From positions 1,488,001 through 1,552,000 of the forward strand of contig NZ_CP035492.1 of NCBI RefSeq assembly GCF_004135365.1: a stretch of 64,000 nt of DNA, given 5' to 3'. The position numbers and the translations under genes were made by a program. This DNA is from Paenibacillus protaetiae. Lineage in GTDB: Bacteria; Bacillota; Bacilli; Paenibacillales; Paenibacillaceae. Each line of letters starts with the position of its first letter. Position 1 is the first letter of the stretch. This document shows positions 34,968 through 42,770 of the stretch, piece after piece. The notes under the pieces were generated by a model. It worked only from the letters and a program-made list of their open reading frames with translations, searched no databases and was not told the origin of the DNA.

Positions 34968-35621
34968 TTACGATGCTTTTCTTCTTTCTTTAGCCATTCT
35001 CACGCCAACCGCTATCATGCCAGCTGCAAAAGCAAATACAGTAAGCCCGTATGTGTAAGCTTGCACCGCAGGGAGATCATCGTAAAGCTGCTCGGCCAGC
35101 CATGGGAACACGCCGTATGTATAGTCTACCGTATCGTTAATAAACAGCCACGCTGTTCCGATCGTAACCGCATAAGCTCCCGCCTTCATAAACCGCGCAT
35201 ACAGAAGCACTTCAATCGCCATAGCCAAATGCGAAACACACAGCATGTACTGCTGCCATTCAACTTCTGCGCCTTGCCATGCACCTGCTACAATCATCGA
35301 GACGGCCCATACGCCGTATTTGACCGAACAAACGATAGCTAGTCCTTCTATCAGCTTTCGTATTGCCAGAGCAAGCGGGCTGACCGCAGCGGAAGGATAG
35401 AGCAAATAAATAAGCGATAACGTAAAAAACAAACTTGCTGTCGGGCTGTCAGGAACAAATACAAGCTGCCAAAGCGGATTTTCTTCCAAAGTAAATTCGA
35501 GCTGATTGCCGTACCAAATATAGCCGTATATCGTACCCCCTAAATTCACTAACAATAACAGCCATAAAAAACCCCGGTTCAACAAAAAGTGGCGGCTCCA
35601 AAAATATGAGATTGGTGGCAA
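34968..35621 (-). CDS. ypjA: YpjA (DUF1405) membrane protein
   Basis: The 217-residue protein is highly hydrophobic with about six membrane segments (for example FLWLLLLVNLGGTIYGYIWY and the last FAFAAGMIAVGV) and ends in a basic tail. It belongs by position and character to the DUF1405 family next to qcrABC. I start at a TTG (MPPISYFWSRHF) because AAGGAGAAGAGG precedes it; the frame is open further upstream. Function is unknown. Confidence 0.75.
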   Translation of the reverse strand: MPPISYFWSRHFLLNRGFLWLLLLVNLGGTIYGYIWYGNQLEFTLEENPLWQLVFVPDSPTASLFFTLSLIYLLYPSAAVSPLALAIRKLIEGLAIVCSVKYGVWAVSMIVAGAWQGAEVEWQQYMLCVSHLAMAIEVLLYARFMKAGAYAVTIGTAWLFINDTVDYTYGVFPWLAEQLYDDLPAVQAYTYGLTVFAFAAGMIAVGVRMAKERRKAS

Positions 35622-35731
35622 AATCCTCTTCTCCTTCGATAAGTTCTCTTCTTCAGTACATACGAATTCAGCCCGCTTGTCAAGCTGATGCCCGGCTCCG
35701 CATCGTATGAAACCTGCCAGCATCTGTGAAT

Positions 35732-35763
35732 AAAAAGAACCTGGCCTTTGTCGGGACAGGTTC
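35732..35763 (-). terminator. Terminator of the qcr operon
   Basis: GAACCTG and CAGGTTC arms enclose 13 bases directly after qcrC, followed on the minus strand by TTTTTA. Confidence 0.8.
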
Positions 35764-35771
35764 CGTTACAT

Positions 35772-36653
35772 TTATTCAGTTGCTGCCTTTTGCTTCGACA
35801 GCCAGGTTGCAAGCTGTGCGATCTCAGCATCTGACAGTTGGCCTTTAAATGACGGCATTCCGCCTCGGCCATTCGTAATTGTCGTTGCAATCTGCTCTTG
35901 CGTCAGCCGGTCGCCAACTCCGGTCAGAGCCGGAACTACCGGAGGTGTTCCGTTCAAGTCCGTCGCATGGCAGCTGACACAGTTTGCCTTTTTCACAATT
36001 GCCATTGCCGGATCGTTCGGATCCACAATTGCTGCTTTTTTCTCTTCCGTTGTTCCTTTATTGACGCTTGGAGCAGGCTGCCCTTTCTCGGCCGCTTCTC
36101 TAGCTTTCTCTTCGCGTTCCACCGATTCCGGCCGGGTATTCGTTGCCTCCAGCTGACCTTGGTAATGGTGCCAGGATACCATCGTCAAATAAACGACAGC
36201 GATCAAGGACAGAAACATTAGCGAGGATGCTATCGGACGGCGGTAAAACCGGCGCTCTTTGCCCGTATCCAGAAACGGCGCAAGCAACAGGGAACCAAAC
36301 AAGATGGCCGGCACGGCTACCGTACCTAATACAATGTATTGTTCAGATACATAAGGATATTTCAAAAACTGATACAGGAACAGGAAGTACCAGTCCGGCA
36401 TCGGTATAAAAGACGCATTCGTCGGATCGGCGGGATAACCGAGAGGTGCTCCCTCAGCCATCGTCCATACAAGAAAGCCGACCAGCACTACGCAGCCAAC
36501 CATCCATTCCTTCAGCAGGAAGTTTGGAATAAACGCTTCCGACTTCCCGGGGAAAGCAGTGTAGTCAGGCGGCGTCTGCAGCCCTTTGCCTTTTTTGACA
36601 CGCGAATCTCCGACGTATACAACCTTCTCGTCTGATTTATGTCCATGTGCCAC
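35772..36653 (-). CDS. qcrC: Menaquinol-cytochrome c reductase cytochrome b/c subunit
   Basis: QcrC is the subunit-IV/cytochrome c fusion of the Bacillus-type bc complex in the cytoplasmic membrane. The first 170 residues carry about three membrane helices (MVGCVVLVGFLVWTM, YIVLGTVAVPAILFGSLLL, SSLMFLSLIAVVYLT) and PDWYFLFLYQFLKYP. The C-terminal part is a cytochrome c domain with one haem site, CVSCHATDLNG near residue 224, and a distal GGMPSF methionine. It ends the qcrABC operon. Confidence 0.95.
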   Translation of the reverse strand: MAHGHKSDEKVVYVGDSRVKKGKGLQTPPDYTAFPGKSEAFIPNFLLKEWMVGCVVLVGFLVWTMAEGAPLGYPADPTNASFIPMPDWYFLFLYQFLKYPYVSEQYIVLGTVAVPAILFGSLLLAPFLDTGKERRFYRRPIASSLMFLSLIAVVYLTMVSWHHYQGQLEATNTRPESVEREEKAREAAEKGQPAPSVNKGTTEEKKAAIVDPNDPAMAIVKKANCVSCHATDLNGTPPVVPALTGVGDRLTQEQIATTITNGRGGMPSFKGQLSDAEIAQLATWLSKQKAATE

Positions 36654-36671
36654 AGGTAATCCTCCCTTCGC

Positions 36672-37343
36672 TTAAAGTGGTCCCGAAATGCCTTGTCTAC
36701 GAATCATCAGGAAGTGCGCAGCCAACATAGCGATTAGGGCTCCCGGAAGGAAGAACACGTGAATCGCAAAGAAGCGGGTTAAGGTTTGAGCACCGGTAAT
36801 ATCGCCGCCATACAGAAATGTCCCGATATATGGACCGATATACGGTACCGATTCAGCAATCTGCACGCCAACCTTGGTTGCAAAATAGGCTTTGTTATCC
36901 CAAGGAAGCAGATAACCTGTAAAACCTAGTCCAAGCATAATGAAAAAGATGAGCATGCCTACAACCCAGTTCATTTCGCGCGGCGCTTTGTAAGAGCCGG
37001 TAAAGAACACACGCAGCGTATGTAAAAACATCATCACGATAACAAGGCTCGCTCCAAAATGGTGCATGCCCCGGACAATTCCCCCGAACGCCACCTTATG
37101 TTGAAGGTAGTCAACACTTGCATATGCGTTATTAATGTCAGGCACGTAATACATGGTCAAGAACATCCCCGACAAAATTTGTATGACGGTTATAAAAAAC
37201 GTCAAGCCGCCAAAGCAATATACAAACGCGGAAAAGTGATGCGCAGGATTGACGTGCTCTGGCACTTCATGGTCTGCAACATCTCTCCACAGCGGCGTAA
37301 TATCGAGACGCTCGTCCACCCAGTTGTAAATTGATTTAAACAT
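36672..37343 (-). CDS. qcrB: Menaquinol-cytochrome c reductase cytochrome b subunit
   Basis: QcrB is the b6-type cytochrome of the complex. The 223-residue protein has four membrane helices with the paired haem-ligand histidines in the second and fourth (GMHHFGASLVIVMMFLHTLRVFF; FAIHVFFLPGALIAMLAAHFLMIRRQG). HYxxD-like ISGMFLTMYYVPD marks the quinol side. It lies 19 bases after qcrA. Confidence 0.96.
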   Translation of the reverse strand: MFKSIYNWVDERLDITPLWRDVADHEVPEHVNPAHHFSAFVYCFGGLTFFITVIQILSGMFLTMYYVPDINNAYASVDYLQHKVAFGGIVRGMHHFGASLVIVMMFLHTLRVFFTGSYKAPREMNWVVGMLIFFIMLGLGFTGYLLPWDNKAYFATKVGVQIAESVPYIGPYIGTFLYGGDITGAQTLTRFFAIHVFFLPGALIAMLAAHFLMIRRQGISGPL

Positions 37344-37362
37344 CTGAGCTACGCCCTCCTAT

Positions 37363-37890
37363 CTAAACCCGAGTATTCGATTTAATCGAACCCAAATATA
37401 CAAAGCCGTTTTCAATTTTTACTTCATATTCGTCAAGCGGTTTTGGTGCAACAGCCAAGTTCTTGCCGTCGACCGTATAACGTGCGCCGTGGCATGGGCA
37501 GTTATATTCATGTTTGCCGAGGGTGTTCCACGCGATCGTGCAGCCTAAATGTTTGCAAACAGGAGAAAGGGCAAATATACCATTATCCCCTTTAGTTATG
37601 TACGCCGACAATTGCGCATCGCTTTCATACCAGCCGTCTACTTGGTGAACCTTAAAATGAAACACTTGCGGTTCGGAAGTGATTTTCGATTCTTCCACTA
37701 CTTTCACAAAAGTACTCGCACTCTTTTTTTCCAACAGCGGGTCAACCGCGAACCGGACCATGGGCAGTACAGCACCGCCTACCATAAATGCGGTTGTGCC
37801 TCCAAGCGTATATGACAAAAATTGACGCCGGGACATCTCTTTGCGCTGAACCGGTCGATGTGCGGATTCTTGATGTTCGTGGTTACTCAT
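37363..37890 (-). CDS. qcrA: Menaquinol-cytochrome c reductase Rieske subunit
   Basis: QcrA is the Rieske 2Fe-2S protein. Cluster ligands are in CKHLGCTIAW and CPCHGARY, the classical C-x-H...C-x2-H motif. An N-terminal twin-arginine-like MSRRQFL precedes a hydrophobic helix (YTLGGTTAFMVGGAVL), consistent with Tat insertion. I start at MSNHEHQ because AAAGGGGG lies upstream; the frame is open 19 codons earlier without a start signal. The protein is 175 residues. Confidence 0.95.
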   Translation of the reverse strand: MSNHEHQESAHRPVQRKEMSRRQFLSYTLGGTTAFMVGGAVLPMVRFAVDPLLEKKSASTFVKVVEESKITSEPQVFHFKVHQVDGWYESDAQLSAYITKGDNGIFALSPVCKHLGCTIAWNTLGKHEYNCPCHGARYTVDGKNLAVAPKPLDEYEVKIENGFVYLGSIKSNTRV

Positions 37891-38124
37891 CTTCTGTTCT
37901 ACCCCCTTTGCCAACCATATATCGTGTCTTGCCACGGGGCAATACACATGACGAACTAGGACATTTCCTATAATATCCTAGCTGACATTTAGCGTCAATA
38001 TATGGAAGTATCTTTGAATACCTGTAAAAAAAGCGTTTTCTCAATTGGTCAAGATTTTGTCACAATTACACTTGTCTTCCAATTGTTATCCCCAATGACA
38101 CCTTTAATTATGCAGCTGATTCCT

Positions 38125-38553
38125 TTAAATCGCTTCCTGATCCATGCCGGAATTCCACAACTCCCGGATCGCCTGCGATACTTCCGCAGCATCAGGCAGC
38201 TTGCCGTTATCGGCGGCGGCAATGACCAAATCGGCATGTTCCGGCACAGGCCGGGACAACGGCTTGGCGGTAATTACAATGACGAACTTAAAGCCGGCCG
38301 TTTTTAACGATCCGCACAGCTTGTTCACCAAATTGGTTATTTCCTCGCCTCCGTAATGGCATGCCGGGTAGGTCACGATTCGCCCTTTAAACGGAACTTC
38401 AACCAAATCCATAATATCCCGAAGCCGTTCCAATTCCTGGGTTGCTTCGTACGGCCGCTCTAAGCCGGTCATTCCAGTTACCGGCAGCAGGCATGTGTCC
38501 AAATAAGGCTCCAGCTCGTTCCATTTGCTTTCTTCAATCTCACTGAATTTCAC
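38125..38553 (-). CDS. ypiF: YpiF (DUF2487) protein
   Basis: The 142-residue soluble protein matches the DUF2487 family found directly upstream of qcrA in Bacillales. It has no membrane segment or catalytic motif that I can identify; GRIVTYPACHYGG and the single central Cys-His pair stand out. It is separated from qcrA by about 230 bases that probably hold the qcr promoter. Function is unknown. Confidence 0.8.
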   Translation of the reverse strand: MKFSEIEESKWNELEPYLDTCLLPVTGMTGLERPYEATQELERLRDIMDLVEVPFKGRIVTYPACHYGGEEITNLVNKLCGSLKTAGFKFVIVITAKPLSRPVPEHADLVIAAADNGKLPDAAEVSQAIRELWNSGMDQEAI

Positions 38554-38683
38554 CTCTGCACCTGACCTTTCTTTGCTGCGAACTGTGTCCTATATTACAA
38601 TCTTTTGATGATTTTGCCAATATAGCGAAATCATTGGATAATGGTTGAATATCAAGCATGTGTGCTTGTATCTTCATACGATG

Positions 38684-38747
38684 AAAAAAAAGAACTTCTA
38701 CAGCAGGCTGAAGGGGGCTCCCTCCTGTCTTCCGCAGAAGTTCTTTT
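38684..38747 (-). terminator. Terminator of the IDEAL-domain gene
   Basis: AGAACTTCT and AGAAGTTCT arms flank an imperfect inner stem 48 bases after the stop; a T-run follows on the minus strand. Confidence 0.8.
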
Positions 38748-38794
38748 GTTTTTATCCGTTTCCTTCGACGCTTTGGGCGTTCAAGCCTTTGACA

Positions 38795-38977
38795 TTAATG
38801 TTTGATCTCGTTCAGCTGCTTCGTCAAACGGTAGAACGTATCCTCGTCGCCGGAGGCAAGCGCGTGATCAATGGCCAGGTAGATTTTATCGGTACGATAT
38901 TTCAGAATCGCGTCATCCAGTATCATCTCGGCAGCTAATGACAGCATCGCTTCATAGGTTACTTTCATTTTATCCAA
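38795..38977 (-). CDS. Small IDEAL-domain protein
   Basis: The 60-residue protein is almost entirely an IDEAL domain: AAEMILDDAILKYRTDKIYL and IDHALASGDEDTFYRLTKQL match the family seen at the C-terminus of B. subtilis YpiB, which sits in the same place upstream of ypiF. The UPF0302 part of YpiB is missing, so this is a stand-alone or reduced version. A GGGAGG site precedes the ATG. Confidence 0.85.
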   Translation of the reverse strand: MDKMKVTYEAMLSLAAEMILDDAILKYRTDKIYLAIDHALASGDEDTFYRLTKQLNEIKH

Positions 38978-39141
38978 TGGATACCTCCCCCTATCAACCG
39001 GCGTTTTAGACCTTCATTTGTTCCGCTTTCGAATCGCTTGTTCCATCTTATTCAACCCATGTCATGTATGTAAGTTCATCCGCCTATGCGGCTCTTCCCG
39101 CGCTTGGATGCTGATCGTCTACTCTTTCTTATTATCCGGCA

Positions 39142-40323
39142 TTAATAGCTGATTTTCTTGGTGCTGAAGTCCGGAATAACACCCGATACAATCGCCGCGC
39201 CGGCTTTCGTCATCCGGACGACAGTCCCATACGTATCGTGCTCGCCAATTCTGACTAAACCAAGATGCACCATCATCATAATCAGCCTCTGCTCCATAAT
39301 CGTCTCCGCGCTGTCATAATAATAAGGTTTGATCAGCGGAATAAGCACCTTCCGCAGAGAATCCGTTGTTACCCACTGCTCCGCCAGATGATTCATCCAA
39401 TGGACTAGCGGCAGAAGATTCGGGATTGGCCCTTTATACAGTTTAAGCCAATGTTTATACAGATGAAGCAGCTCGCCGGGAGGTTTGGATGCCAATCGCT
39501 CCTCCCCGGCAGGAGTAACCGTAAGGTTCACCCCGTTTTCTTGAATATATTTGGCATGGCGGCAATAGTCATACAAGAAGCAGAGACGGCTTGGATACGT
39601 GTTAAAATGACGGCCGTAGCCAAATCGCCAAGCTCCTTTGGCAGGCAGCTCTTCGCGGATGGACATCCTCTCCAGCAGCTGGTTAATGAAACGCTTATAC
39701 ATAGAACCGTCTGCGGAGAGCTGTACTTCATTATGGTAAACATAATGAAGCAGGGCGTTAATATCATTTTGCAGCAGCTCCTGCTCGTCCCGGTACACCT
39801 GCGGATCGCTGGTATAAACCAGCTCCTCTGCAAATCTGCGCTTCAGCGTTTCACGGAAGCGTGTTTTCAAATCAACCGGTACTTGGAACAAATATTTGCC
39901 GGGACCGCTAAAGCCGTTAAACAGCCAGCCCTGATGCTTGAAACGGTTAATCATTTCACGCGGGCCGGACTCCGGCTGCACTTCAGCCGTTTTTTTTCGT
40001 GTCCGTTTCGTTTTGGCCTGTGGGGCGGCTTGCTCGGGCTGCTGCTGATCCGTTATCCCGAAATAGCTTTGCTGCGCTCTCGCCATCAGTTCTTCCAGGC
40101 TAAAGCTTTCTCTCGATTCAAACAGCAGCAAATTTAAAAAACGCAAATCTTCAAGCTTTAAGCCCACGACCTTGGTATCAAATACCTCTTTGCGGCTCAC
40201 GGTCGAGAGAATGGATTGAATCAACTCGTTTTTGGAGTGGCCGTTGCACTCGCATTGATAAACCTCAGCAATCCGGCTCAGCTGCTTAATATCTGCGTAT
40301 CCAAGCATATCCGCCAAATTCAA
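39142..40323 (-). CDS. Conserved hypothetical protein, 393 residues
   Basis: I do not recognise a named family with certainty. The N-terminus looks like a SAP-type helix-extension-helix (DIKQLSRIAEVYQCECNGHSK, residues 12-40), followed by a linker rich in Lys, Arg and Gln (about 95-120) and a mainly helical region with winged-helix-like segments, resembling the N-terminal domain of XPB-type helicases without any ATPase part. It starts with TTG behind AAAGGAG. It replaces ypiA of the B. subtilis order. DNA binding is a guess. Confidence 0.7.
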   Translation of the reverse strand: MNLADMLGYADIKQLSRIAEVYQCECNGHSKNELIQSILSTVSRKEVFDTKVVGLKLEDLRFLNLLLFESRESFSLEELMARAQQSYFGITDQQQPEQAAPQAKTKRTRKKTAEVQPESGPREMINRFKHQGWLFNGFSGPGKYLFQVPVDLKTRFRETLKRRFAEELVYTSDPQVYRDEQELLQNDINALLHYVYHNEVQLSADGSMYKRFINQLLERMSIREELPAKGAWRFGYGRHFNTYPSRLCFLYDYCRHAKYIQENGVNLTVTPAGEERLASKPPGELLHLYKHWLKLYKGPIPNLLPLVHWMNHLAEQWVTTDSLRKVLIPLIKPYYYDSAETIMEQRLIMMMVHLGLVRIGEHDTYGTVVRMTKAGAAIVSGVIPDFSTKKISY

Positions 40324-40459
40324 GGGGCACTCTCCTTTCCGCTCCGCTCCTGTTCATCCCTTTCGACTGCTGAAAGCGGCAATGTACTACCATTATGGGA
40401 AAATATGCGGATTTTATAACATCAAGCGGCTCAACTTCGTAACCTTCTTGCTGCAAAAT

Positions 40460-40497
40460 AAAAAAGAGCTGACCGCCCGGAGAGGGCAAATCAGCTC
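40460..40497 (-). terminator. Terminator of the sigma/anti-sigma/phosphatase operon
   Basis: GAGCTGA and TCAGCTC enclose an inner GCCC/GGGC stem, overlap the phosphatase stop and are followed on the minus strand by TTTTTT. Confidence 0.85.
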
Positions 40498-41065
40498 ATG
40501 CCTGCAAATGTTTGGTGCAATTATAAAGCAGCGGTTTCCAAGCTCCGCTTTCTTGTTCAAATATGGAATATGACAAATTACCTAGATGCACATCTTCTAT
40601 TTGAGAACAAAGCGCCTTAAAGATTTCACTTAAAAAACTGCCGTGAGATACGATCAGAAGACGGGTGCCGGGGTTAGCCGCAGCATAGTCTTCCAAAAAC
40701 GACAGCCCGCGGTTCCGCACACTTTCGTCCGGCTCCTTACCGATATTTTGCATACGCCAGTCCGCTCCCCAGCGGGCAAGACGCTCTTCTTCCGTTGTTC
40801 CTTCGACTAGCCCGTAGTGGCGTTCTCTCAGTCGGGCGTCCGGCTTCAGCAAAGGAATCCCCGTCCGGCCAGCTATAATCGCTGCCGTCTGGCAAGCCCG
40901 CTGCAAGTCGCTGGAAATAACAGCGTCCCATTCATCTGAAAGCCGCGCAGCCAGCAGCTCCGCTTGGGCAATTCCTTCATCGTTAAGCGGAATATCGGTC
41001 TGGCCTTGAATTTTGCCAAGCGCATTCCAATCTGTTTTGCCGTGGCGTACAAATCCGATAATCAA
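40496..41065 (-). CDS. Histidine phosphatase family protein
   Basis: The 189-residue protein is a phosphoglycerate-mutase-like phosphatase. The catalytic motif is FVRHGKTDWN (RHG), the acid is in RERHYGLVEG and the second histidine is in LLIVSHGSFL. I start at TTG (MIIGFVRHG) with GAGGGG upstream, because homology begins there. It follows the anti-sigma gene by 17 bases, so it belongs to the ECF operon. The substrate is unknown; relatives act on sugar phosphates or cobalamin precursors. Confidence 0.85.
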   Translation of the reverse strand: MIIGFVRHGKTDWNALGKIQGQTDIPLNDEGIAQAELLAARLSDEWDAVISSDLQRACQTAAIIAGRTGIPLLKPDARLRERHYGLVEGTTEEERLARWGADWRMQNIGKEPDESVRNRGLSFLEDYAAANPGTRLLIVSHGSFLSEIFKALCSQIEDVHLGNLSYSIFEQESGAWKPLLYNCTKHLQA

Positions 41066-41082
41066 TGTCCCGATTCCCCTCT

Positions 41083-41697
41083 TTAATTTCTCGTTCTCGA
41101 TATCCAGTTCAGAACAAGCAGCGTCATAATAATGCCGAGAATTGACAGCGCCACCCAATATTGCGGGTAGGCCGGCACGACCTTCAATACAAACGGGTCG
41201 CTGACGCTTGCCATCGGAACCTCGGATATGAAATGCGCGGTAATCGGCATGCTGTCGCTGGATGCATTGGCGGTCTCGATCAATCCCGTCAGCTGTTTGA
41301 CTTTCTCCGAAGAAGCGCCTGAAGAAGACGGGCTGCCGTGAAAAAGAAAATAGAGCAGCGCACTTGAAAACATCGCCATAAAACAAGCCGTTACAATGGC
41401 GATATTCCGCCGGAATGAGCGCGTAAACTGATAGCTTTTATGCGCTACGGGCCGCAGCCATGCCTGCTCTGAATAAATCCGTTCCATGACGCCTTTATTA
41501 ATATGATCAACCGGACCAATGATCTCTTCTTCAAAAGAAAGGCTCTGAATCAGCTGGCCGCTTTCTTCCCATAACCGAAATTGCTCGGCACAGCTGCCGC
41601 AGTTCAGAAGATGATCATCGACTTCCCGCCGAATGTCGCTGTCCTCCGCCATATCCCAATATTCACAGAAGTTATCTTGAGCGTCCTCGCATTTCAT
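41083..41697 (-). CDS. Zinc-finger anti-sigma factor
   Basis: The 204-residue protein has the ZAS motif (DDHLLNCGSCAEQF, H-x3-C-x2-C near residues 28-36) in the cytoplasm, followed by two membrane segments (AIVTACFMAMFSSALLYFLF about residue 105 and YWVALSILGIIMTLLVL at the C-terminus) with an outer loop between. It overlaps the sigma gene by four bases, the standard arrangement of a sigma factor with its membrane inhibitor. Confidence 0.9.
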   Translation of the reverse strand: MKCEDAQDNFCEYWDMAEDSDIRREVDDHLLNCGSCAEQFRLWEESGQLIQSLSFEEEIIGPVDHINKGVMERIYSEQAWLRPVAHKSYQFTRSFRRNIAIVTACFMAMFSSALLYFLFHGSPSSSGASSEKVKQLTGLIETANASSDSMPITAHFISEVPMASVSDPFVLKVVPAYPQYWVALSILGIIMTLLVLNWISRTRN

Positions 41698-42287
41698 CGC
41701 GTCTTCATCCCTTCGTATTCCTCTATCACAGCCGTTTCTCCAAAATAAGGCTCAAGCTGGCTTTTCACACTAGCTCTGGCCCGGAATAAAAGCGACTTGA
41801 CAGAACTGACCGTTTGTCCCAATATATTGGCAATTTCTTGATAGTCCAGTTGGTCATATTCCCGAAGAATAAGCGCCGAGCGTTGTTTTTCCGGCAAATT
41901 GTTAATGGCGTCCCTTACCATGGCCATTCTTTCCTTGCGTAATGCCATTTGTTCCGGCGCGTGGTCGGGCGAAGCCACAGGACTTCCCGTCTCATCAAGC
42001 GATACATGGGCCATTTTCTGCTTGCGCAGCTCGCTTAACACCGTATTGCGTGCAATGGTATAAAGCCACGTCGCAAACGTAGCGTCCATTTCCCGAAAGG
42101 AATGCAAGCTTTTATATGCTTTATAAAAAGTTTCCGAACATAAGTCTTCCGCCAGCAGCTCGAGCTTGGCGCTTTTCAGCATATGATAGATAAAAGCTAA
42201 TATTTTACGCTGGTAACGAGTCATCAGTTCAGAGTACAGTTCGGCGTTACCATCTTTGATTTCACGAATGAGCTCGGAATCAGTCAT
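41694..42287 (-). CDS. ECF RNA polymerase sigma factor
   Basis: The 197-residue protein is an extracytoplasmic-function sigma factor. Region 2 includes LAEDLCSETFYKAYKSLHSFRE and FATWLYTIARNTVLSELR; region 4 is NLPEKQRSALILREYDQLDYQEIANILGQ followed by VSSVKSLLFRAR. It resembles the SigW/SigM type and is expected to respond to cell-envelope stress through the adjacent anti-sigma factor. A GGAGGAGG site precedes the ATG. I could not identify a convincing autoregulatory promoter. Confidence 0.93.
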   Translation of the reverse strand: MTDSELIREIKDGNAELYSELMTRYQRKILAFIYHMLKSAKLELLAEDLCSETFYKAYKSLHSFREMDATFATWLYTIARNTVLSELRKQKMAHVSLDETGSPVASPDHAPEQMALRKERMAMVRDAINNLPEKQRSALILREYDQLDYQEIANILGQTVSSVKSLLFRARASVKSQLEPYFGETAVIEEYEGMKTR

Positions 42288-42552
42288 AGAACAGGCGAAC
42301 CTCCTCCACCTGCGAATTACCCCGATCCGGCTATGTATAATTGTACCTTGCCAGAAAGGAAAAGTTGCGGTCGTTGGCCTTAATAAATGAAGATCATTTT
42401 CGTGTAGATATAAAATTCGAGCACGAGTCCTATATTCCTTCTTAAATCGACAATGGGATATAAAAATCCATATATTTACATCAATGTTCGCTCAAGTCAT
42501 TTTAACATAGCAAGTGAAATGCGTACGGAATTATGAGAAAATTTTTTTGAGC
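42288..42552. other. Spacer upstream of the ECF sigma gene
   Basis: This 265-base AT-rich stretch has no supported gene. It should contain the minus-strand promoter of the sigma operon; AACTTTTCC and TACAATTATA elements occur near 42340-42365 but do not form a convincing pair. Confidence 0.5.
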
Positions 42553-42633
42553 AAAAAAAGAACCACCCTCACAAGAAGGTGGTCCGCACAAAGTGCGAAG
42601 AATTTGGATAGGAGTGGAGAGAAACCATACTGT
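42553..42633 (-). ncRNA. Candidate small RNA with catabolite-controlled promoter
   Basis: A short independent transcript of about 81 nt is predicted. A consensus promoter (see next entry) would start near 42633. The RNA has a single-stranded pyrimidine-rich 5' part (TTTCTCTCCACTCCTATCC, 42606-42624), complementary to a strong ribosome binding site of the type GGAG-N-GGAG, then a hairpin CGCAC-TTT-GTGCG (42585-42597) and an intrinsic terminator ACCACC/GGTGGT (42562-42583) followed by seven T. A 19-codon frame (MVSLHSYPNSSHFVRTTFL) starts five bases in with no ribosome binding site and ends in the terminator loop, so coding is unlikely. Confidence 0.65.
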
Positions 42634-42639
42634 ACTTTT

Positions 42640-42711
42640 ATTATATGTATACGCTTCCATTCTGTCAATAAGCGTTTACATTTTTATTGAACTTTTTTGT
42701 AAGCGTTTTAT
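42640..42711 (-). promoter_or_regulatory. Promoter with cre boxes for the small RNA
   Basis: TTGACA (42663-42668) and TATAAT (42640-42645) are perfect sigma-A elements 17 bases apart. The spacer (42646-42660) reads ATGGAAGCGTATACA on the minus strand, a full match to the CcpA box WTGNAANCGNWNNCW. Two further boxes with one mismatch each lie at 42667-42681 and 42697-42711. Placement over the promoter predicts repression by CcpA. Confidence 0.8.
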
Positions 42712-42723
42712 TGTTGTTTTGCT

Positions 42724-42765
42724 AAAAAAGGACAATCCGGCTGCGAGGCGAATTGTCCTTTTTTT
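42724..42765 (-). terminator. Terminator of hisC-tyrA
   Basis: AAAAGGACAAT and ATTGTCCTTTT arms lie just beyond the tyrA stop with a T-run on the minus strand. Confidence 0.85.
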
Positions 42766-42770
42766 CAAAC

